Positions 39,101 to 54,200 of a DNA stretch of 64,000 bases are shown here, piece by piece (the first letter of the stretch is position 1; each line of letters begins with the position of its first letter). The position numbers and the translations under genes were made by a program. The DNA is taken from contig CM034129.1 of assembly GCA_019914995.1 (NCBI GenBank), forward strand, positions 9,479,725 to 9,543,724, in the 5' to 3' direction. Source of the stretch: Acanthochlamys bracteata. Taxonomy: Eukaryota > Streptophyta > Magnoliopsida > Pandanales > Velloziaceae. A model generated the notes under the pieces. It ran no database searches. It was not told the origin of the DNA and saw only the letters and a program-made list of their open reading frames with translations.

Positions 39101-41192
39101 AAGGGGAAGAAGGCATAGATGCCGGTGGTCTTACACGGGAATGGTATCAATTACTATCTCGTGTTATTTTTGATAAGGGTGCACTTCTGTTCACCACAGT
39201 GGGCAATGAATCGACTTTCCAACCAAATCCAAATTCTGTTTATCAAACTGAACATCTCTCGTACTTCAAGTTTGTGGGACGAGTGGTATGTTTTATTCTC
39301 TGCAATTTAGTTTTCTTCAAGGATAAATGTTTTATGAGCTGCTGTTTAACATCTGGACACTATATTCTATATCTCAGGTAGGGAAAGCACTATTTGACGG
39401 TCAGCTTCTTGATGTGCATTTCACAAGATCTTTCTACAAACATATTCTTGGAGTGAAGGTTACTTATCACGACATCGAGGCCATAGATCCTGATTATTAT
39501 AAGAACTTAAAGTGGCTGCTTGAGGTACGATATTTACCCTCCTATCAGCGTCCTCTCTAGACTTCCTTTTGCACATTTCTTTTCTGATATGAGAATATTG
39601 GATCAACTTACAACATTTGTTTGCCTTCTAGAATGATATAAGCGATATTTTGGACCTAACTTTTAGCATGGATGCTGATGAGGAGAAGTTGATATTGTAT
39701 GAGAAAGCAGAGGTAAGTGCTGACTTAAGTAACTGAGACTTTTCCTTGAACTTTCTTTCTGATATGGGATTCTCTTTGAGAGTAAGACAGTGCTAAAGTT
39801 GAAGAATAGCAGGCATGTATGGCATTGCATAGCCAACCGTTACTTGCTTCGACATGTTTGTTGTTTGTAACTAAAGGATTGATCTTTTCACATCTAAATG
39901 AGTTTTACTTTTTGTACATCGCTCTTGCATGCTTGATTATCTGCTATCATTTCAGGATGGTGCCACAGTTTGCTCAGTCTTGTGTGTTGTGCAGGTTACT
40001 GATTGTGAGCTCATTCCTGGTGGCAGAAATATAAGGGTCACGGAAGAAAACAAGCATGAATATGTGGATCGTGTTGCAGAACATCGTCTAACAACTGCCA
40101 TCAAGCCTCAGATCAATGCATTTTTGGAAGGTTTCACTGAACTGATCCCTCCGGAACTCATATCCATCTTCAATGACAGAGAGCTTGAACTATTGATTAG
40201 CGGTCTTCCTGATATTGACTGTGAGTGGTCTATCCCAGTGACTTTTTCCTAGGTCATATATATTTCAGATGAGTCATATGCCTAATGAGGTTGCATTACA
40301 TATCATTGGCTGCAGTGGATGACCTGAGGGCAAATACAGAATATACTGGCTACAGCAATGCATCTCCTGTTATCCAGTGGTTCTGGGAGGTGCTTCAAAG
40401 TTTCAACAAGGAAGATAAAGCACGGTTCCTGCAGTTTGTGACGGGCACCTCTAAGGTATGTTCTCTTCTTCATAAAAAGATGTCTATTCTATAGATGCTA
40501 AATTAATATTTATCAATTCCGACTGGACCTCCTATCTACTTAGCTACTTCTTTGATTGGCCCTATTGTAATAAGCAGACAATCTGGCCTTCAGTTGCCAT
40601 ATTGGACCGATATGGCATTTACTTCTGTCATGTGTTCAAGTCATAGTAACTGCACAGAACATCTTTTTTGGTAGATCATAGCTTTCAATTCGATGTCTTC
40701 TCTGGAGCTGTGGAATCTGTAGCATGTGCTTGGGTTGCAACATGTCCTGGGTGGTTTGTGTTTGGATCGTTTAAGACTTGCACTTCCTTCCCCTTCTGTA
40801 TCGTGCTTAGTAACAAGTAAACAATGTATTGATGTCATTCTGATGAACTCTGGCTAAGTTTTCCTTTCTATGCAGGTACCCTTAGAGGGTTTCAGTGCAC
40901 TTCAAGGGATATCAGGTGCGCAGAGGTTTCAGATACACAAGGCATATGGCAGCGCCAACCATCTGCCTTCAGCACATACATGGTACAACTTTTATTTTTG
41001 TGCATTTCAACTTTGTCTGCCTTCAGCCCCAACCTCATGAGTGAAGGTTCACATTAGAGTGACATGGTTGGCATTTTGTTTTTGGGCAGTTTTAACCAGC
41101 TAGACCTACCAGAATACCCATCTAAAGAACAGCTTCAGGAGAGGTTGCTCCTTGCTATCCATGAAGGCAGTGAAGGTTTTGGATTCGGGTAG
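24180..41192 (+). CDS. UPL1/UPL2-like: HECT E3 ubiquitin ligase, UPL1/UPL2 type
   Basis: Giant ubiquitin ligase that accepts ubiquitin from an E2 on a catalytic Cys and passes it to substrates; plant UPL1/UPL2 class. Exons: 24180-24278, 26867-26962, 27049-27252, 27388-33925, 34403-35493, 35641-35931, 36012-36219, 36412-36680, 36753-37042, 38172-39285, 39378-39524, 39632-39712, 39995-40220, 40316-40455, 40876-40982, 41090-41192. All 15 joins keep frame; about 3667 aa, close to Arabidopsis UPL1 and UPL2. N-terminal armadillo-like DUF908/DUF913 region; UBA at about 1304-1343 ([20 protein letters not shown]); ubiquitin-interacting motif at about 1347-1364 ([15 protein letters not shown]); acidic Asp/Glu run at about 2156-2228; DUF4414-like repeats ([34 protein letters not shown]). 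HECT domain about 3307-3667, with catalytic Cys3634 in [14 protein letters not shown], its codon split by the last intron. Intact and complete. UPL1 and UPL2 cannot be told apart here. Confidence 0.97.
33926..34345 (+). repeat. Three tandem ~141-bp units in UPL intron 4, each starting with a donor-like site
   Basis: Units begin at 33926, 34067 and 34209 (spacing 141 and 142). Each starts after an exon-like purine end with a GT donor: AACAG|GTTATTG (the used donor), AACAG|GTAATTGC and AAAAG|GTAAGTTG. Shared blocks follow: TACTTGCTGATAGATTAT, CATAGGCTTTTATTGG, GAAGCATGA and CAATTTAAAATA. Copies 2 and 3 carry better donor consensus than copy 1, but using them would place an in-frame TGA (33931-33933) in the message. 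Confidence 0.8.
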
Positions 41193-42239
41193 AGGACGGT
41201 GTAAAGAGAACATACATCTTTATTTGTACAGCTATTACCTTGTAAACAATGTAAACATTGTAAACCAGTGCTCCCCCCTTTTTTCATCATTAATGAAATA
41301 GAAAGTCTTAGCAATCCTTACCCAAAGCAAGACGGGCTTTGTTACCTTGTGAACAATTTGGCCATGAATGTTTCCATATGTTTTTGACTGGTGGCCACAT
41401 CCTTGTAGCAAACCTGGGAATGTTTAAGTAGGATACTTTATTCTGCTGCTTGTTAGCTGTAGAGATTGCTGTAATTTTATAAGTTTCACTTTTACCAGCT
41501 GGAGGATAAAACTTGTCATAAAGCATCAGACTTGCTCAAGCGTAAGGGGATTATCTGGAAGGAAGCGAGTTTCCTGACGTCAATCGGGTGGTAATAATAG
41601 TACTGAAAACTTATTTAAATAGCAACTTCAATCAGTTTGTAAACGGGTAAACTAATTGTTTAGTTCTTGATATTGATTCATAATGAAAATCATACGTTTA
41701 GTTTCTCTCCCTTTTCTGGTTGCTGGAGTTGAGAAGGTGTTGATCTGCTGAGAAAGGAAACTGTTCTCGAAATTCTAGTAATGTCGATTAAACACAAACT
41801 AAAAGTTCATCTTAAGCGTTTCAAAGAGAATATCCACTATTAATCTTCTAATACCATTTCTAGGAAGTTATTTGGCCTCATCAGAAAGAGTTGTATACAA
41901 GGCTGCGGTCTACATAATAATCATAGTCAGAAGGTATGTTGAACAATTTTCTGTAGGACCTCCTGTGGTATTTTAAATCGAAGACATTGATACAACTTTC
42001 CTTGGTCGTGTCATTGAACAATAAACACAGAACATGTACCATCATGAACTTGGTATGTCACATCCTTGGAGAAGGTAGAGTATCTAGAATTCCACTGCCA
42101 GCCGTAATATTAAGGCACCATGTAGATGCTATCGTTGCTTGAAGATTTTAAGACCGAAGTGTTTTCCTAGCACATCCTTATAGCAGTGAATTCACTCACA
42201 CTACGGCCACTATCTATGAGGAACTCTTCCAGAGTTCCA
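41193..42239. other. Convergent 3' regions of UPL and BGAL
   Basis: The UPL 3' UTR probably ends after an AATGAAATA-type signal near 41292. The BGAL 3' UTR extends leftwards from 42239. The middle contains no frame, RNA gene or repeat that I can support. Confidence 0.5.
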
Positions 42240-45200
42240 TCAATGGCTCAATAAGGAAAACTGCAGAGTTGATTCTGGTGCGCATTTTGCCTGTACTGCT
42301 AATGTCTTCACAATGCCCCGGCAGGGATCAGGAGCAAAATTTTTCTTGGAGACACTAAGTGTGCACATTTGCTTCCCCTGGCATGCCTGGATGAGACTAC
42401 AAATGAATAAAATGCTCATTACACCATAATTGCATATACAGGATTTATGGCTTTGTTCCTGCCTACCTTTGCGACAACAGATAGAGAATTAGGAGCATGA
42501 CATTTCCCAACAGAGAAATTCTGACAGCTTCCCTGAGAGGTTCCAAAGCTTGCAAACTCAATTGTAGTCATAACATGCCCATCATCACATCTCAGATTGA
42601 GTTCAGGTGCTGTTTCACTTATTGAAGGTGTTCCATTGCCAAAAGCTGGACCTGTCCAAGTACGAAGAGGTGGATAATAATTCTCTGCCACCTTTCCACA
42701 GACTGTTTCTGTATAATGAGCCTTCATTGATATCTTCAATGGATTCCCACCAGTTTCCTCGAAAAGTACAAGCAGATTTTTTGAGGTCTGCAACCAACTC
42801 CTTGGTACATGATACCTGATACAATAACAAAGTCAAAAGTTAAATAAAAACAATGACACAGAAAGAAGGTTAATTGAGAGAGAATGAAATGCCAAAATGC
42901 ACCATTAGAAGGAGCATTGCTGCTTAAAGATTACAAATGGTTAATTTGCAAGTATTAGTTATAATGAGACGCACTTTATGATTTCAGCCTAAAGATCCTA
43001 AATTATTGCAAAATTAAGCTTCTGTTTACAGGTAGCTCGAAGGCACAACATTATTTTTAAAATCTTGCATACGGGTTGGACATCATAAATGGACTAATAA
43101 GGACCAAATCCCACAGGCATTACTATGTGTCACATGTGAAGATTTGCACACATCTCATTATGTATATGCAAATGCAAATCTAGAGGGAGTTGGGCACACA
43201 GGCTACAAAATGTAGGGCATGTTCTGTCTACGCCTATAGAATGTTAGCATGTAAGTTTATGGAAAAGCACAAGGCCTAGTGGCCATGCAATAACATCACC
43301 TGTAGTGTTTCAAAAAATGATAAACAGCCATCTGTTGAAAAAGTGGTAAAACCATACCAGGATTGAGTAGTCCTACCACAGTTTGTGGTACATTTTTTTT
43401 CATTGTAAGCTCCACGATAGTTGCATGATGTTGGACATCCATCCTTCGGTGCAACTTTTGACCAGTACCTCCCGATTGCATGGCCATTGATCCAAGCTTG
43501 GCCTTTACCCATGCTTCCCAGATCAAGAGCAACAGGATCATCACCTCCAGGAGCATCAAAATAAGTCTGCAACGATCAGCATGCTGAATTATTGACAACA
43601 TCAACTGTTAAACAAGAGCATTACTGAAAGAGAGAAACACTGCCACGCATAGGCAGCATGTCGCCAAAAAAAGAAAGCCATATAGTTGCCTGGTTTGGCT
43701 TCATCCTCATTATATTCTTCTATAGACTAGAAGATTAATTGTGTATTCAAGATCATTCAACCACAAACGAACTCGTTAACTAAAATGTGTTTGCTTCTTT
43801 TTACTAAGCATTAAATACAAGTGCTTTTGTGCAGAGCAGGAGCAAAAACCTCAAGAATAAAGTTTAGAAGTAAGAACGCATGCATAAAATTCTGAATAAA
43901 TTTCTTACATTCTTTGTACATACAAGAAACACATACTTCCTGAGACTGCACATATGTTGCCTTCAAACATATTGTTTGTTCCTAATAGTGCTTGCTAAGT
44001 TAGAGCAAAACTTAAAGGAAATGATTAGCAGAATGGACATGAGAACTGCGAAAATTTGTGCAGTGTCCAATACTACAATATGGAAAATGGATCAAAGATG
44101 ATAGCTTATGACGAGGCTTTGCTCCTCCATCCAACAGAATATTGACTAAAGGCACAGAGTAAGTTACATATAAACAAGCCTAACTTGTTGGTTAGTTGAG
44201 TACCATTATCTACCAAAATGGAATATGTAAAACAACAAACAGTTATAAAAATTAGTGAACACATGGCTAAGAATGCAATACCTTGCTACAGCTAAAATTG
44301 TGTGAAAGTTCCAATAACAACAACAAGAACAACCTAAACATTTATCCAATTCGAATAGGTTGGTTGTATGAACCTTTTTTTTCTATTCCGTTTGATTATC
44401 CATCAGATTCAACGAAACATTTCTAAATTTTACGCCACCACCATAAACCAAGTTAATTTGGTCTACACTTCTTTTAAAGTGTTTCACGGGAACTGTATCA
44501 CTCTTACGCACTGCAGCTTCTTTAGTTCTGCACAAGACATGTCCGAACCATCTAAGCCTATCTTTTCTTAACTTATCCTCAATCGCCACGACAGCTGCTT
44601 ATTAGTATATATTCTCATTTTCTATTTCGTCTTCTAGTATACCCACACATCCATCTTAACATTTTCATTTTCACTACATTTATCTTGAATATATTGACTT
44701 TTGATAACCCAGCAATCACTACCGTGTAAAATTGCATGCGGAATAACTGTTCTATAAAACTGACCTTTTAGGTTTAAAGAAATTTTCTTATCACATAAAA
44801 TTCCGGTAGCACGTCACTATTCATCTATCATGTTTTAATTCTATGCATAACATTGTTTTCAATCATTCTTTCATTATGAATCTAAATATTTAAAACTATC
44901 ACTTTGAGGTACAACACAATCATCTACAGCAACAACCGTATTATTATTATTATTCCTACCTTTATTAATATGACTTTAGTCCTACTTAATTTTAAACCAT
45001 TTGATTCTAAAGCACTCCTCCAACATTTCAATTTATAATTTAATCTCTTTTTAATCTCGTCAACTAAAAATATATCATCGGCGATTATATACATCACGGT
45101 ACTTCATCCTAAATATGTTTGAGTGAGTTTATCCATTACTAAGACAAATAGGTAAGGATTTAATGTTAAACCTTGATGTAGAGGATGTTTGGAAGTAATT

Positions 45201-48200
45201 AAAATAAGAAACTTTTTGAAAAAGGAGCTTATTTTGAGACTTCTTGAAAAATGAGCTCAATTCTTTGACCTAAAAAAAATAAAATTTACACAAAAATTTT
45301 AAGACGTACAAGTTATATGTGGTCTAAATTTTAAGAAATAATTTAAATATAAAAATTTCAAATTTCAAATAGTGGGCCTCCTAAAATATCAGTAAAACTA
45401 TAGTGAGAGAAAACTCTCTGCTATTACCACCATTATAGTGCACCAAGTGACTACTCCATCATACATATCCTGAATAACATTTATATATGTAATAGATATA
45501 TCTTTTCTTTCTACAACCCACCATAACATTATTCTTGTACCTTATCATAAGTTTTCCTAAATATATAAAAAACCATATATGAAAGTTTCCAATAACAACG
45601 AGAATTTCTCCATCATAAAAGGAGGGCAGGCACAAAAATTTTGGTAATGATAACACTACAATTGACTTTGAACCACTGAATTGCAAGTGCAATTTATAAA
45701 GAGGGCTCTACCTTGTACCACGTCATAGCAGAAGGTACAGTGTGCAGTTGCAGTTCAGTCCAATCAGAAGTTTGCTTCTCAGGATCATAAAGTTTTGCAA
45801 ACTCCCCTTTTAGTCCAACCTATATCATAATTATAACACAACTGAGATAGATTTAATTATTTTGTCATGCACGGATTATACAGTTTCGAATTACAACAGT
45901 AATGAGCACCACAAGGATTTACAATTATATAGAGAGAATAACATTGATGCTGATAATAATGTGAACAAATGAAAAACATAATATACACGTTACCTGATAA
46001 GTCCAGTGAAAATTAGAGAGGTCAACTTCCCCATCTTTTAAACCAGACAACTTAATGTTGCCTCTAAAGCCAGCTCCATCTTTTTCTAGGAAAGCGCCGT
46101 AGTTCTACGAAAATAAAGAAAATATGTAACTAGAGCTATCACAAGATGCTATTGTATCATAAGAGCTAAAGAAAAGGTTGCACTATGGTATATCTCTCAA
46201 CTTGTTTAAACAGTGAGGTCTGATTCATTACTTATTTTCTATCACAATAGAAATCTTAAAAACCATGAAACTTTCATATCATCCAAAGTTTCAACCAGCT
46301 TCAAAGCAATCAAGCAGATAAGTAGGGAAGACATTAGTGCATTGAACAGGAGATTCTTAAAAGAAGAGGATATACTGCAACTACATAGCAATTTGGATAC
46401 AGATTGATGGAAAATAAATGTTGAGTATCTAACAAAGATGTATCTATGTAGTATTTCAGTATAATATAGAAATCATAACCTGAAGTCCCACTGTTTCTGA
46501 TAACAAAGCTATTTCATTAACTCCTTCGACAAAACAAAGATGCTGCTCCAGTTGAACCCAATTGCCAACTTTGCTACCTTGCATTCCCACAAAGAAGAGA
46601 AGGAAAAAAGAACATTTTTAGGTTCTAACAACCCAAATCCTGACAACAGACGAAAAGAACCCATAGACTAGAATATATAAAAAAACAGAAAACAACCTGA
46701 TCTTAGCTTCAATTAGAATAATACCTGCAAGGTGACCATTCAGATAAACCCGAACAACATCACGTACCCTTTCAATTATAAGCTTTGCAATTCTTCCTGT
46801 CTCTTCCCAGAACATAATATCCTCAGCAGAAATATTAACTCTGAGTAGAAAACCAAATCTCATTAAATGACAAAACAAGCAATCAAAGGAAAACAGATAT
46901 AATGCTATGGGAACCATTATGCATGTACCCCTCTCTTCGCTTTATGGTTGATATGGGATGTGATGCATCCCCTCTGGATTGATATTTGAAGATGGATGGT
47001 GGATTTGAAAAGAAAGGGCAACAGGGTTACCCACAGTACTAGTGACTAGATATTAATTATCTATGTAACTTGGACTGTCATATCATCTTAAAGGCTCAAC
47101 AATTGCTACTTATAGTTGTATGTTTCCCTTGGCGTGGGCTTCTTACAATACACTTTAGATATGATAGGGATGTTGCAGCAAGAAGATACCTGGTTATATA
47201 CCACAAATAGTCAGATGAGTCTTTCGTGACGTTTAGATGTTCTAATATGCCTTGAGCTGTGAAACTGTTTTCGCCCCATGTACCAATAGGCTCTTTCAAA
47301 GCCATCCAGTTTTCTGAACTAAAGATTTTATCATGAGGCAGTAAGATGCAAGGCTCTGTCAAGTTTGAATTGCTAGGAGAGCCAGACTCAACCGTTTTTA
47401 CTGAAATCTGTGTCCCTACCTATAGGAGAGAATAAGAGTAATAGCAGACATCCTAATTTGTTGAAGGGATATAATTTAAAAAGCCTCCATATTTAAAAAG
47501 CATCTGCGTGAACAAATGATAGATATTATCTAATGCCTTCACGCAATTCCAGCATAGCTTGGATTAGATATAATTATCATATTATCTATAAAGGTAAATA
47601 CAATCATCCAATTTCATTTGTGAATGAACGAGCAATGATGTGATGAATTCAGCACGTCCCTCTTACAAGAAGTTTATTGTGAAAGAAAACATCAAAAGAT
47701 CCACGTTTGTTTTTTGTTGAATTGCTGTAACTTTACAATTTAAATATAAAACTAAAAGCATTTCAATTATTGAGAAAAAATTAATGTAGTAATATTTATT
47801 AACTCACAAGTTCAATCAGTGACACAGATGAACCAATGATGCCTTGAAAAGATGCCTTTAATGAGTTAATAGCAATAAAGGTTTTACAGCATGTTTCAAA
47901 AGGAAATTTTCTTGCCAAGAGTTTCATATTTTCGTTGAGGCTTAAATTTCAATGAAATGGACATCCCAGTTGTAATGTCCATATACTTATTGCATTTAAT
48001 AATATCTTCCTTACTTCTGGCACTTTGTTTACCCTTGCAACTGATAGCAGGCATTGTCAACCTTTTTGCATGAGAGTGGGATTAATTAGATTGTCAGACA
48101 TTCAAGAGAAATAATACAAACAAGACTCAAATTGGTGGCCTAAAAAATTAAAACAAAAAGGTCTACTTCATACCTTTGCAGTATTGAAAGCCACATGTTT

Positions 48201-51200
48201 GCAGTCAGGCAATATACTAACTGACCAGGGAGGAAGACTGTATGATTTTCCTAGAATGTTCACCAGTACTGTTTTATGCTCATTGATATTAGCAAGAAAT
48301 GCTGAGCAAATGCTCACATTTTTACTAACAGTTGAATCTACATCTATGTGCTGGGTTGAATAGATATGTGCCTGCAAAATTCCACACAAGCACCGATGTA
48401 AGAAATGAGATGTATTAACGCCAAGACGCTTGATTGTACAAGATGAAAAAAATATATATATATATATATATATAGGCACACGGTGCAAACAGACCAAAGT
48501 GGCCGCGAAATCTCCAAATCTAATCTTCATAATGGATATGAAAAACTATGAGTTGAAAACATGTTGATAAAATCTCAATTCAATCGAAATACAAACTGAC
48601 CTCTATCCGGCCACTTAATCAAAATGACACAAAAATAAAATTTATATATTTTTTGTGTCATTTTGATCAAGAATTGCAATGGAGGTCAATTCGTATTTCG
48701 ATTGAGCTGAAATTTTATCAACATGTTTACAACTCATAATACTTCATATCCAACGATGAAAATTGAGTTTGGAGATCTCATCAGCCACTTTTGGCCGGTA
48801 TGTGCGCCATGTGCTTTAAAAATAGAATATGCCTCTATCTTATATATATATAATCCTTTTTTTTTTGTCATTTTGAGCAAATTGCCTGATGGAGGAGAAA
48901 TCGTGCTCTGATTAAACTGAACTTTTGTCAGCATAATATATAATTCTTTATATCCAACGGTAGAAATTAAATTTGAAAATCTCATCTGCCAAAAATGATC
49001 GTGGGGTGCACAGAAGTGCCTTTAGAGAAAGAAATGCCTCTATCCTTTCCATATATATATAATTTTCCACATCTGTGTGTCAGTTTGAGAACTGAATTTA
49101 GTCAATATGTTTACACCATACAGACACAAAAAGAGACAATCAAGTGCTATGTATGTTAAAAAAGTGACATGAACATCTAGAGTACATAGAGCAGGAAACT
49201 GCAACAAACCTCCTGGTTTGGTCCCAGTTTCACGTACTGTGGTGAATCATCAACTGCAACTAGTGCAGGCTCACAAAGCTTAATAGCTGCATGCAAATCT
49301 TTCAAGTGTCCCCACTTCGGTTGACTAAGAATTCCTGAGACGAAAGTTATAAGGCTCTTCTTACGATCTACGAATCATAAAAATGTATAGGAATAGACCA
49401 ACTTAAATAAGCTGATAGAAGAGAAATACAAATTCGCTGTAGTGTGGGCGGCTATGTTACAGGAAATAATTCAGATACCATATTCATCTATTGGCGCATC
49501 GTAGTCATAACTAGTTATCTGGAAGGGACCGCCAGCTGTTCGACCAAAGTTTGTTCCACCAAAAAACTGTCATTATAAGCATACAGTTAATTAAACTTCC
49601 ATAGTCTAATTTGCTTTATCTAGTAACATGCTACGAATGGTCTGTTTGTAGTAGTTGATGCAAGTAATGTTGAGAATGCCTTGCAGGCAGCAACTTTGGC
49701 AAAGCACTTAAAGAAGCAAGAATATTGAATAGCAATTTAACTAACCAAGAAAAGACCAAGGGTTCAGAAAACCATACTATGTGCAATCCAAGAAGATTTA
49801 AAGAAGAATATGTTTTTGTAATTGAACCACGAATATGTTCTTGTAATTGCAAAATCCAGGACATTCAGAATGCTTGCCTACAGTTTTCCACTATTAAAAA
49901 ATAGTTTAAAAGTATCAAGATACAACCTAAGTGAAGATTTGCATGAATGACACTGACGACTTGTGAGGCCAAGATAGCTTTAAGACCATAATAAGTTGAC
50001 AAGTATAAGTTCTGTAAACTAGATGATATGATGAAAAGAAGCATGAAGATAAGGTTATAGTACCATATAATAATTGTGAAAACTGCCCCCGCGTTGGAAA
50101 AAACGAGCAACAGCAAAAGCATTATCTTGTACTGGTCTTTGAGGCAGTGGCCCACCCCAAGACGCATACCTGAAATACTCACATTATTGTTAGAGACTCT
50201 ACAGACTGCCGGAGAATGTACAAATGATTCAATATTCAGGATCAAGCTAAAACAGAAGATCCATGGTACTTCATGGTATTGCTTGTTCAATCAGTAATAA
50301 TAAGCTCCGACCAATCAAATCAGCTAGAAGTTGATGAATTTTTTTCTATTTCTTGAAGAGGAAAAAATGAAATAATTTACAAGTTTTTATTAACTACAAA
50401 TTTCTCTACAGTACAGACAAGCAAAAGAAGCTCCAACATACCATCCATTCCAGTCCTCAGTCCAAAGTACAGGCTTGTTGTAGGAGTTTGGTCGAAATCC
50501 GTCACAATAAAATGCATTACAGGAATCTATCTACCAGGAAACACAAGTGGGCATTTAAATCCATCATCACTAAGAACAAAGTCGAATATCCATCGAAATA
50601 GCAGTTTTAGCTAGAAGGAAAACATTGGATTCACAGAACCTGAAGTATCAGAAGGGTAGATATACTTGTCAGATACTTACTACAGATTCAGGAGCGTCTG
50701 TTTGCTTGCACATGACCCAAGGAACGCCTGCGTCAAGCCCAAGGGCCATTCTTGCAGCCCACTTGACATAATCTTTCCCTCCTTGGCCATACGATCCCTC
50801 AATGTTTCCATATTCATTCTCAATCTGTTGAGTATGATAACATTCATATGATATGTTGAAATGCAAATAGTTTGGAACAGACCCCGTTTACCAAATACAT
50901 TTCCACAATACATAATAACAGCACACCGGCATAGCAGTACGAATAGAAAGGAGACTACAAAGCAGAAAAATGGTCAGTGGGAAGGAACGTTGCTTCAGAT
51001 GCTCTAAAAGAAGATTGTTTCTTCTTCATTGAAAATGTAAATCAGAATGAGCCAATTATAAATGCTTGAAAGGTAGAATATTTTCCAGTTACTTTAGCTA
51101 ACATAATTGCTACGTCTAAGCCAAAAGAAACACATAAGCAAGTTTAGATTAATTCAGGACCTTCACGAAAGAGAAATTTTTTTTAAAAATAGTCAGGAAA

Positions 51201-54200
51201 TACTGCCACTACCTGCAACATTATTATAGGACCACCTTGCCAGGAAAACAGACTTTCTTTCTTCATTAGATCAACTATCTTAGTTGTAAATCTCTGCATC
51301 TCACCCTGAAATAATGAAATGAACTGAAAGTGTAATCCAAGCTACCAATATTAACACAAATTTGTTCATCAATAATAAGCATATACAACAGGAAAAAAAA
51401 GGCACAAAGAAATAAGATTCGAATTCTAATTGAAATTTAAACAACTGAATCATGAGAGCCAGTTGTTTGACTTTTATCTGAAGAGATTCTATGGATGACC
51501 TATTTTTCCACACATGATTAGACCCTAGATTTGCTACAACTAATAAATCTTTTTGCAAGAAGTTTTTGAATGCATGAAGAATGAATGTCCTTTTCTTGAT
51601 GCAAACTTCGAAATTTAAAATGTCTTTATAATCACAGGTTTGCCTCAAACTATCTCCTCGAGTCGAATATTCAAGGAAACTTTTTGGGTCACAGTTTTTC
51701 AGCTTATCATTGACTAGCAAGCACTATAAGCCTGCAATATAATTTATGATTTAATCATCATACACATTAAAGTAAATAAAACTCGAAAAATTTGATACAT
51801 GGTTGTGAGTGCTTGTTGGAGTTTGAATCTATTCTAAAAGACTATAAGTTAAACAAAATAATTAGCTACACTCTTGACTCCTTGCACCAAGCTTTCAAGC
51901 ATAAGTCTACAATTTAATATAGTTCTTGATGGTAGGATAATTTAGAGAGAAAAAAAAGTGACATATAGGCCTCAAACTTAATGATTGAAGTTCTCGATTG
52001 AGCTAGGACTCATATATACACGTCTAATGCTGCCACCTTATATGGACTGAATTCACTTTAACACTAATTGATTAGTTAGAATAAGCAGAGAATTCTACTT
52101 ATATGATTGCTGTCACTAAACAATACTTTGGTTCAAGGCAATCTTCTTTGGAGAAAATGACTAGCGATTGCTAGCATAACCAAGGTTTCAAATTGAAACA
52201 TGTTGCGAATTGAAAAGCTCAATCTATTAAAGCATAACGTTGGAATACTGTTGTGATATCACTTTTCTTTGCCGATGTTTGAGTTCCCAAATCAGATAAC
52301 ATATCTAAGTTTCTAGTAGGAATGAAGTTTCAAAATGATGACATGTGGCGATATGAAATCACATAGATCTACCTGGAAAAAGAAATGTCAAAAAATACAG
52401 TAAGATATGATTAAACAACATGATAAGTTAGGTTTTTTTTCCTCTCTGTAAAACATGATCACTGAGGTAACAGCATAAAACCAAGTTCCATGACATAGCA
52501 TTACAGAATTGCAGGATTGAACAATCTGAAAAAAATTTTTGGCAATGCAAACAGAACCTCTAGACAATTGGAACTAATTTTTAATCACCACAAAGACTCA
52601 GGATCTTCTAGCAAATGGATAAACTTTAAAGGTTTTCTTGACCAAACAGACACAGAGCCATGGACAACCATTGCTTCAACTGTTACAAGGTCATAAAGTA
52701 ATGTCACATAAGGCATGCCTTTATTGCTGAAGAAATTACCTTGAAAGGTTCATTGTTAGTACGAAATTCAATACCAGGAATATCCCTCAACCAAACTGGA
52801 AATCCCCTGGAATATAAAAGGAAAAAGCAACATCATAGTGGAAGGATTATATGCATTCGTCATAAGGAATGAACCTTGCATGAATGTCTAATAAGTATCA
52901 ACACATGTTGAGTTTCTAGGGAAATTGTGAACAGAAGATCTTATCCTAGCCTAAGATTATAATCACCCCCTTAATCCTGCATGTACAAGGGTACAAAGTT
53001 ATTCCAGGGCGATGACCTCAACTGCAGAATGTGTTGCAACTTAAGATGGTTACTTTGTTTTGTATATGTATACAACGAATGTGTAGAACAATATATGTGC
53101 TCCAAATAAGCTTCATAACAAAAGTATGCCAGAAGCTGTGCATAATTGATTGCTAGAAGAAAGCTTCCTTCTCTGACCTGCTCGATGATAATATATGATT
53201 ATAAGATGATAATTATATTCTATCTTTCAGGAACTTCAAATGAAGGGGCACAAGCATAAGGGAAAACAGATACCCAAAATTCCATTCTGCACATGCATAA
53301 GGGCCAATTCGCAAATGGAGATAAAGGCCATGTGAACCTATCAGCTTTGCAAACTTCACGAGATCATATCTTCCTTCAAAGTAGTACTAGAGGAAAAGCA
53401 TCATACCTTAGTGTCAGTAGCACATGATAATCATCAATACAAACTTCCAATAATGATGAACCAATGCTTATTACCTGACCTTGTTTCGGCTCGTGCCCAT
53501 TCCAAAAAACATATGTTTGTATTAAATCTGCCCCACCCTCTTTGCTCTTCGCAATAATGCTTGGCCACATCTAATTAGATCCAACATACCATGAGACTAA
53601 AAATATAGGAAGGAAAGTGTTAAGCATAATCAATCATGCACGGAACAAAGATTGTAAGTGGATATCAACACATATTCAATTATGCACAGCACAAGTGTCA
53701 TAAAATGACATTGACGTATATTCTTCCTCAACCAAGACTTAACATACTAGCTATAGGGATCTTACTCCAAAGAATCCATGTCTTCATAAAGATTTGAACA
53801 AATTTACAGGAGGCTACCTACCTAACCCCAAACCTAGTCACTGGTTATAGCTATACAATCATCTACAACTTAACACAAAACACACAAACAATTCACACTT
53901 AAAGACCAATAATTGTTCAAGCTGAAATGTAACTATTTTATCCAAACCAAAATGAAAAACAATTTAATTTGAGCCCAAATTCTAGAAACAATTCCTAACA
54001 TTCGCCATGTTTACTAATCACACTAACTCCGAAACACCTATATATTTAATACCCCTAACTATTTGAGCTAATCATATATATTCTGAAAACCAAAACGCAA
54101 GACAATTTAATTGTTCCAGAAACAAATCCCAAAATTCATTAATATAGTTAGTAAGTACATTCAAAACAGCTCCAGCACAACAATCTTAGGTCACGCAAAA

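Noticed and set aside
48734-48985. Open frames over the BGAL intron 10 fold-back region
   Set aside because: They arise from the inverted-repeat DNA and TA repeats; exons on both sides join perfectly without them.
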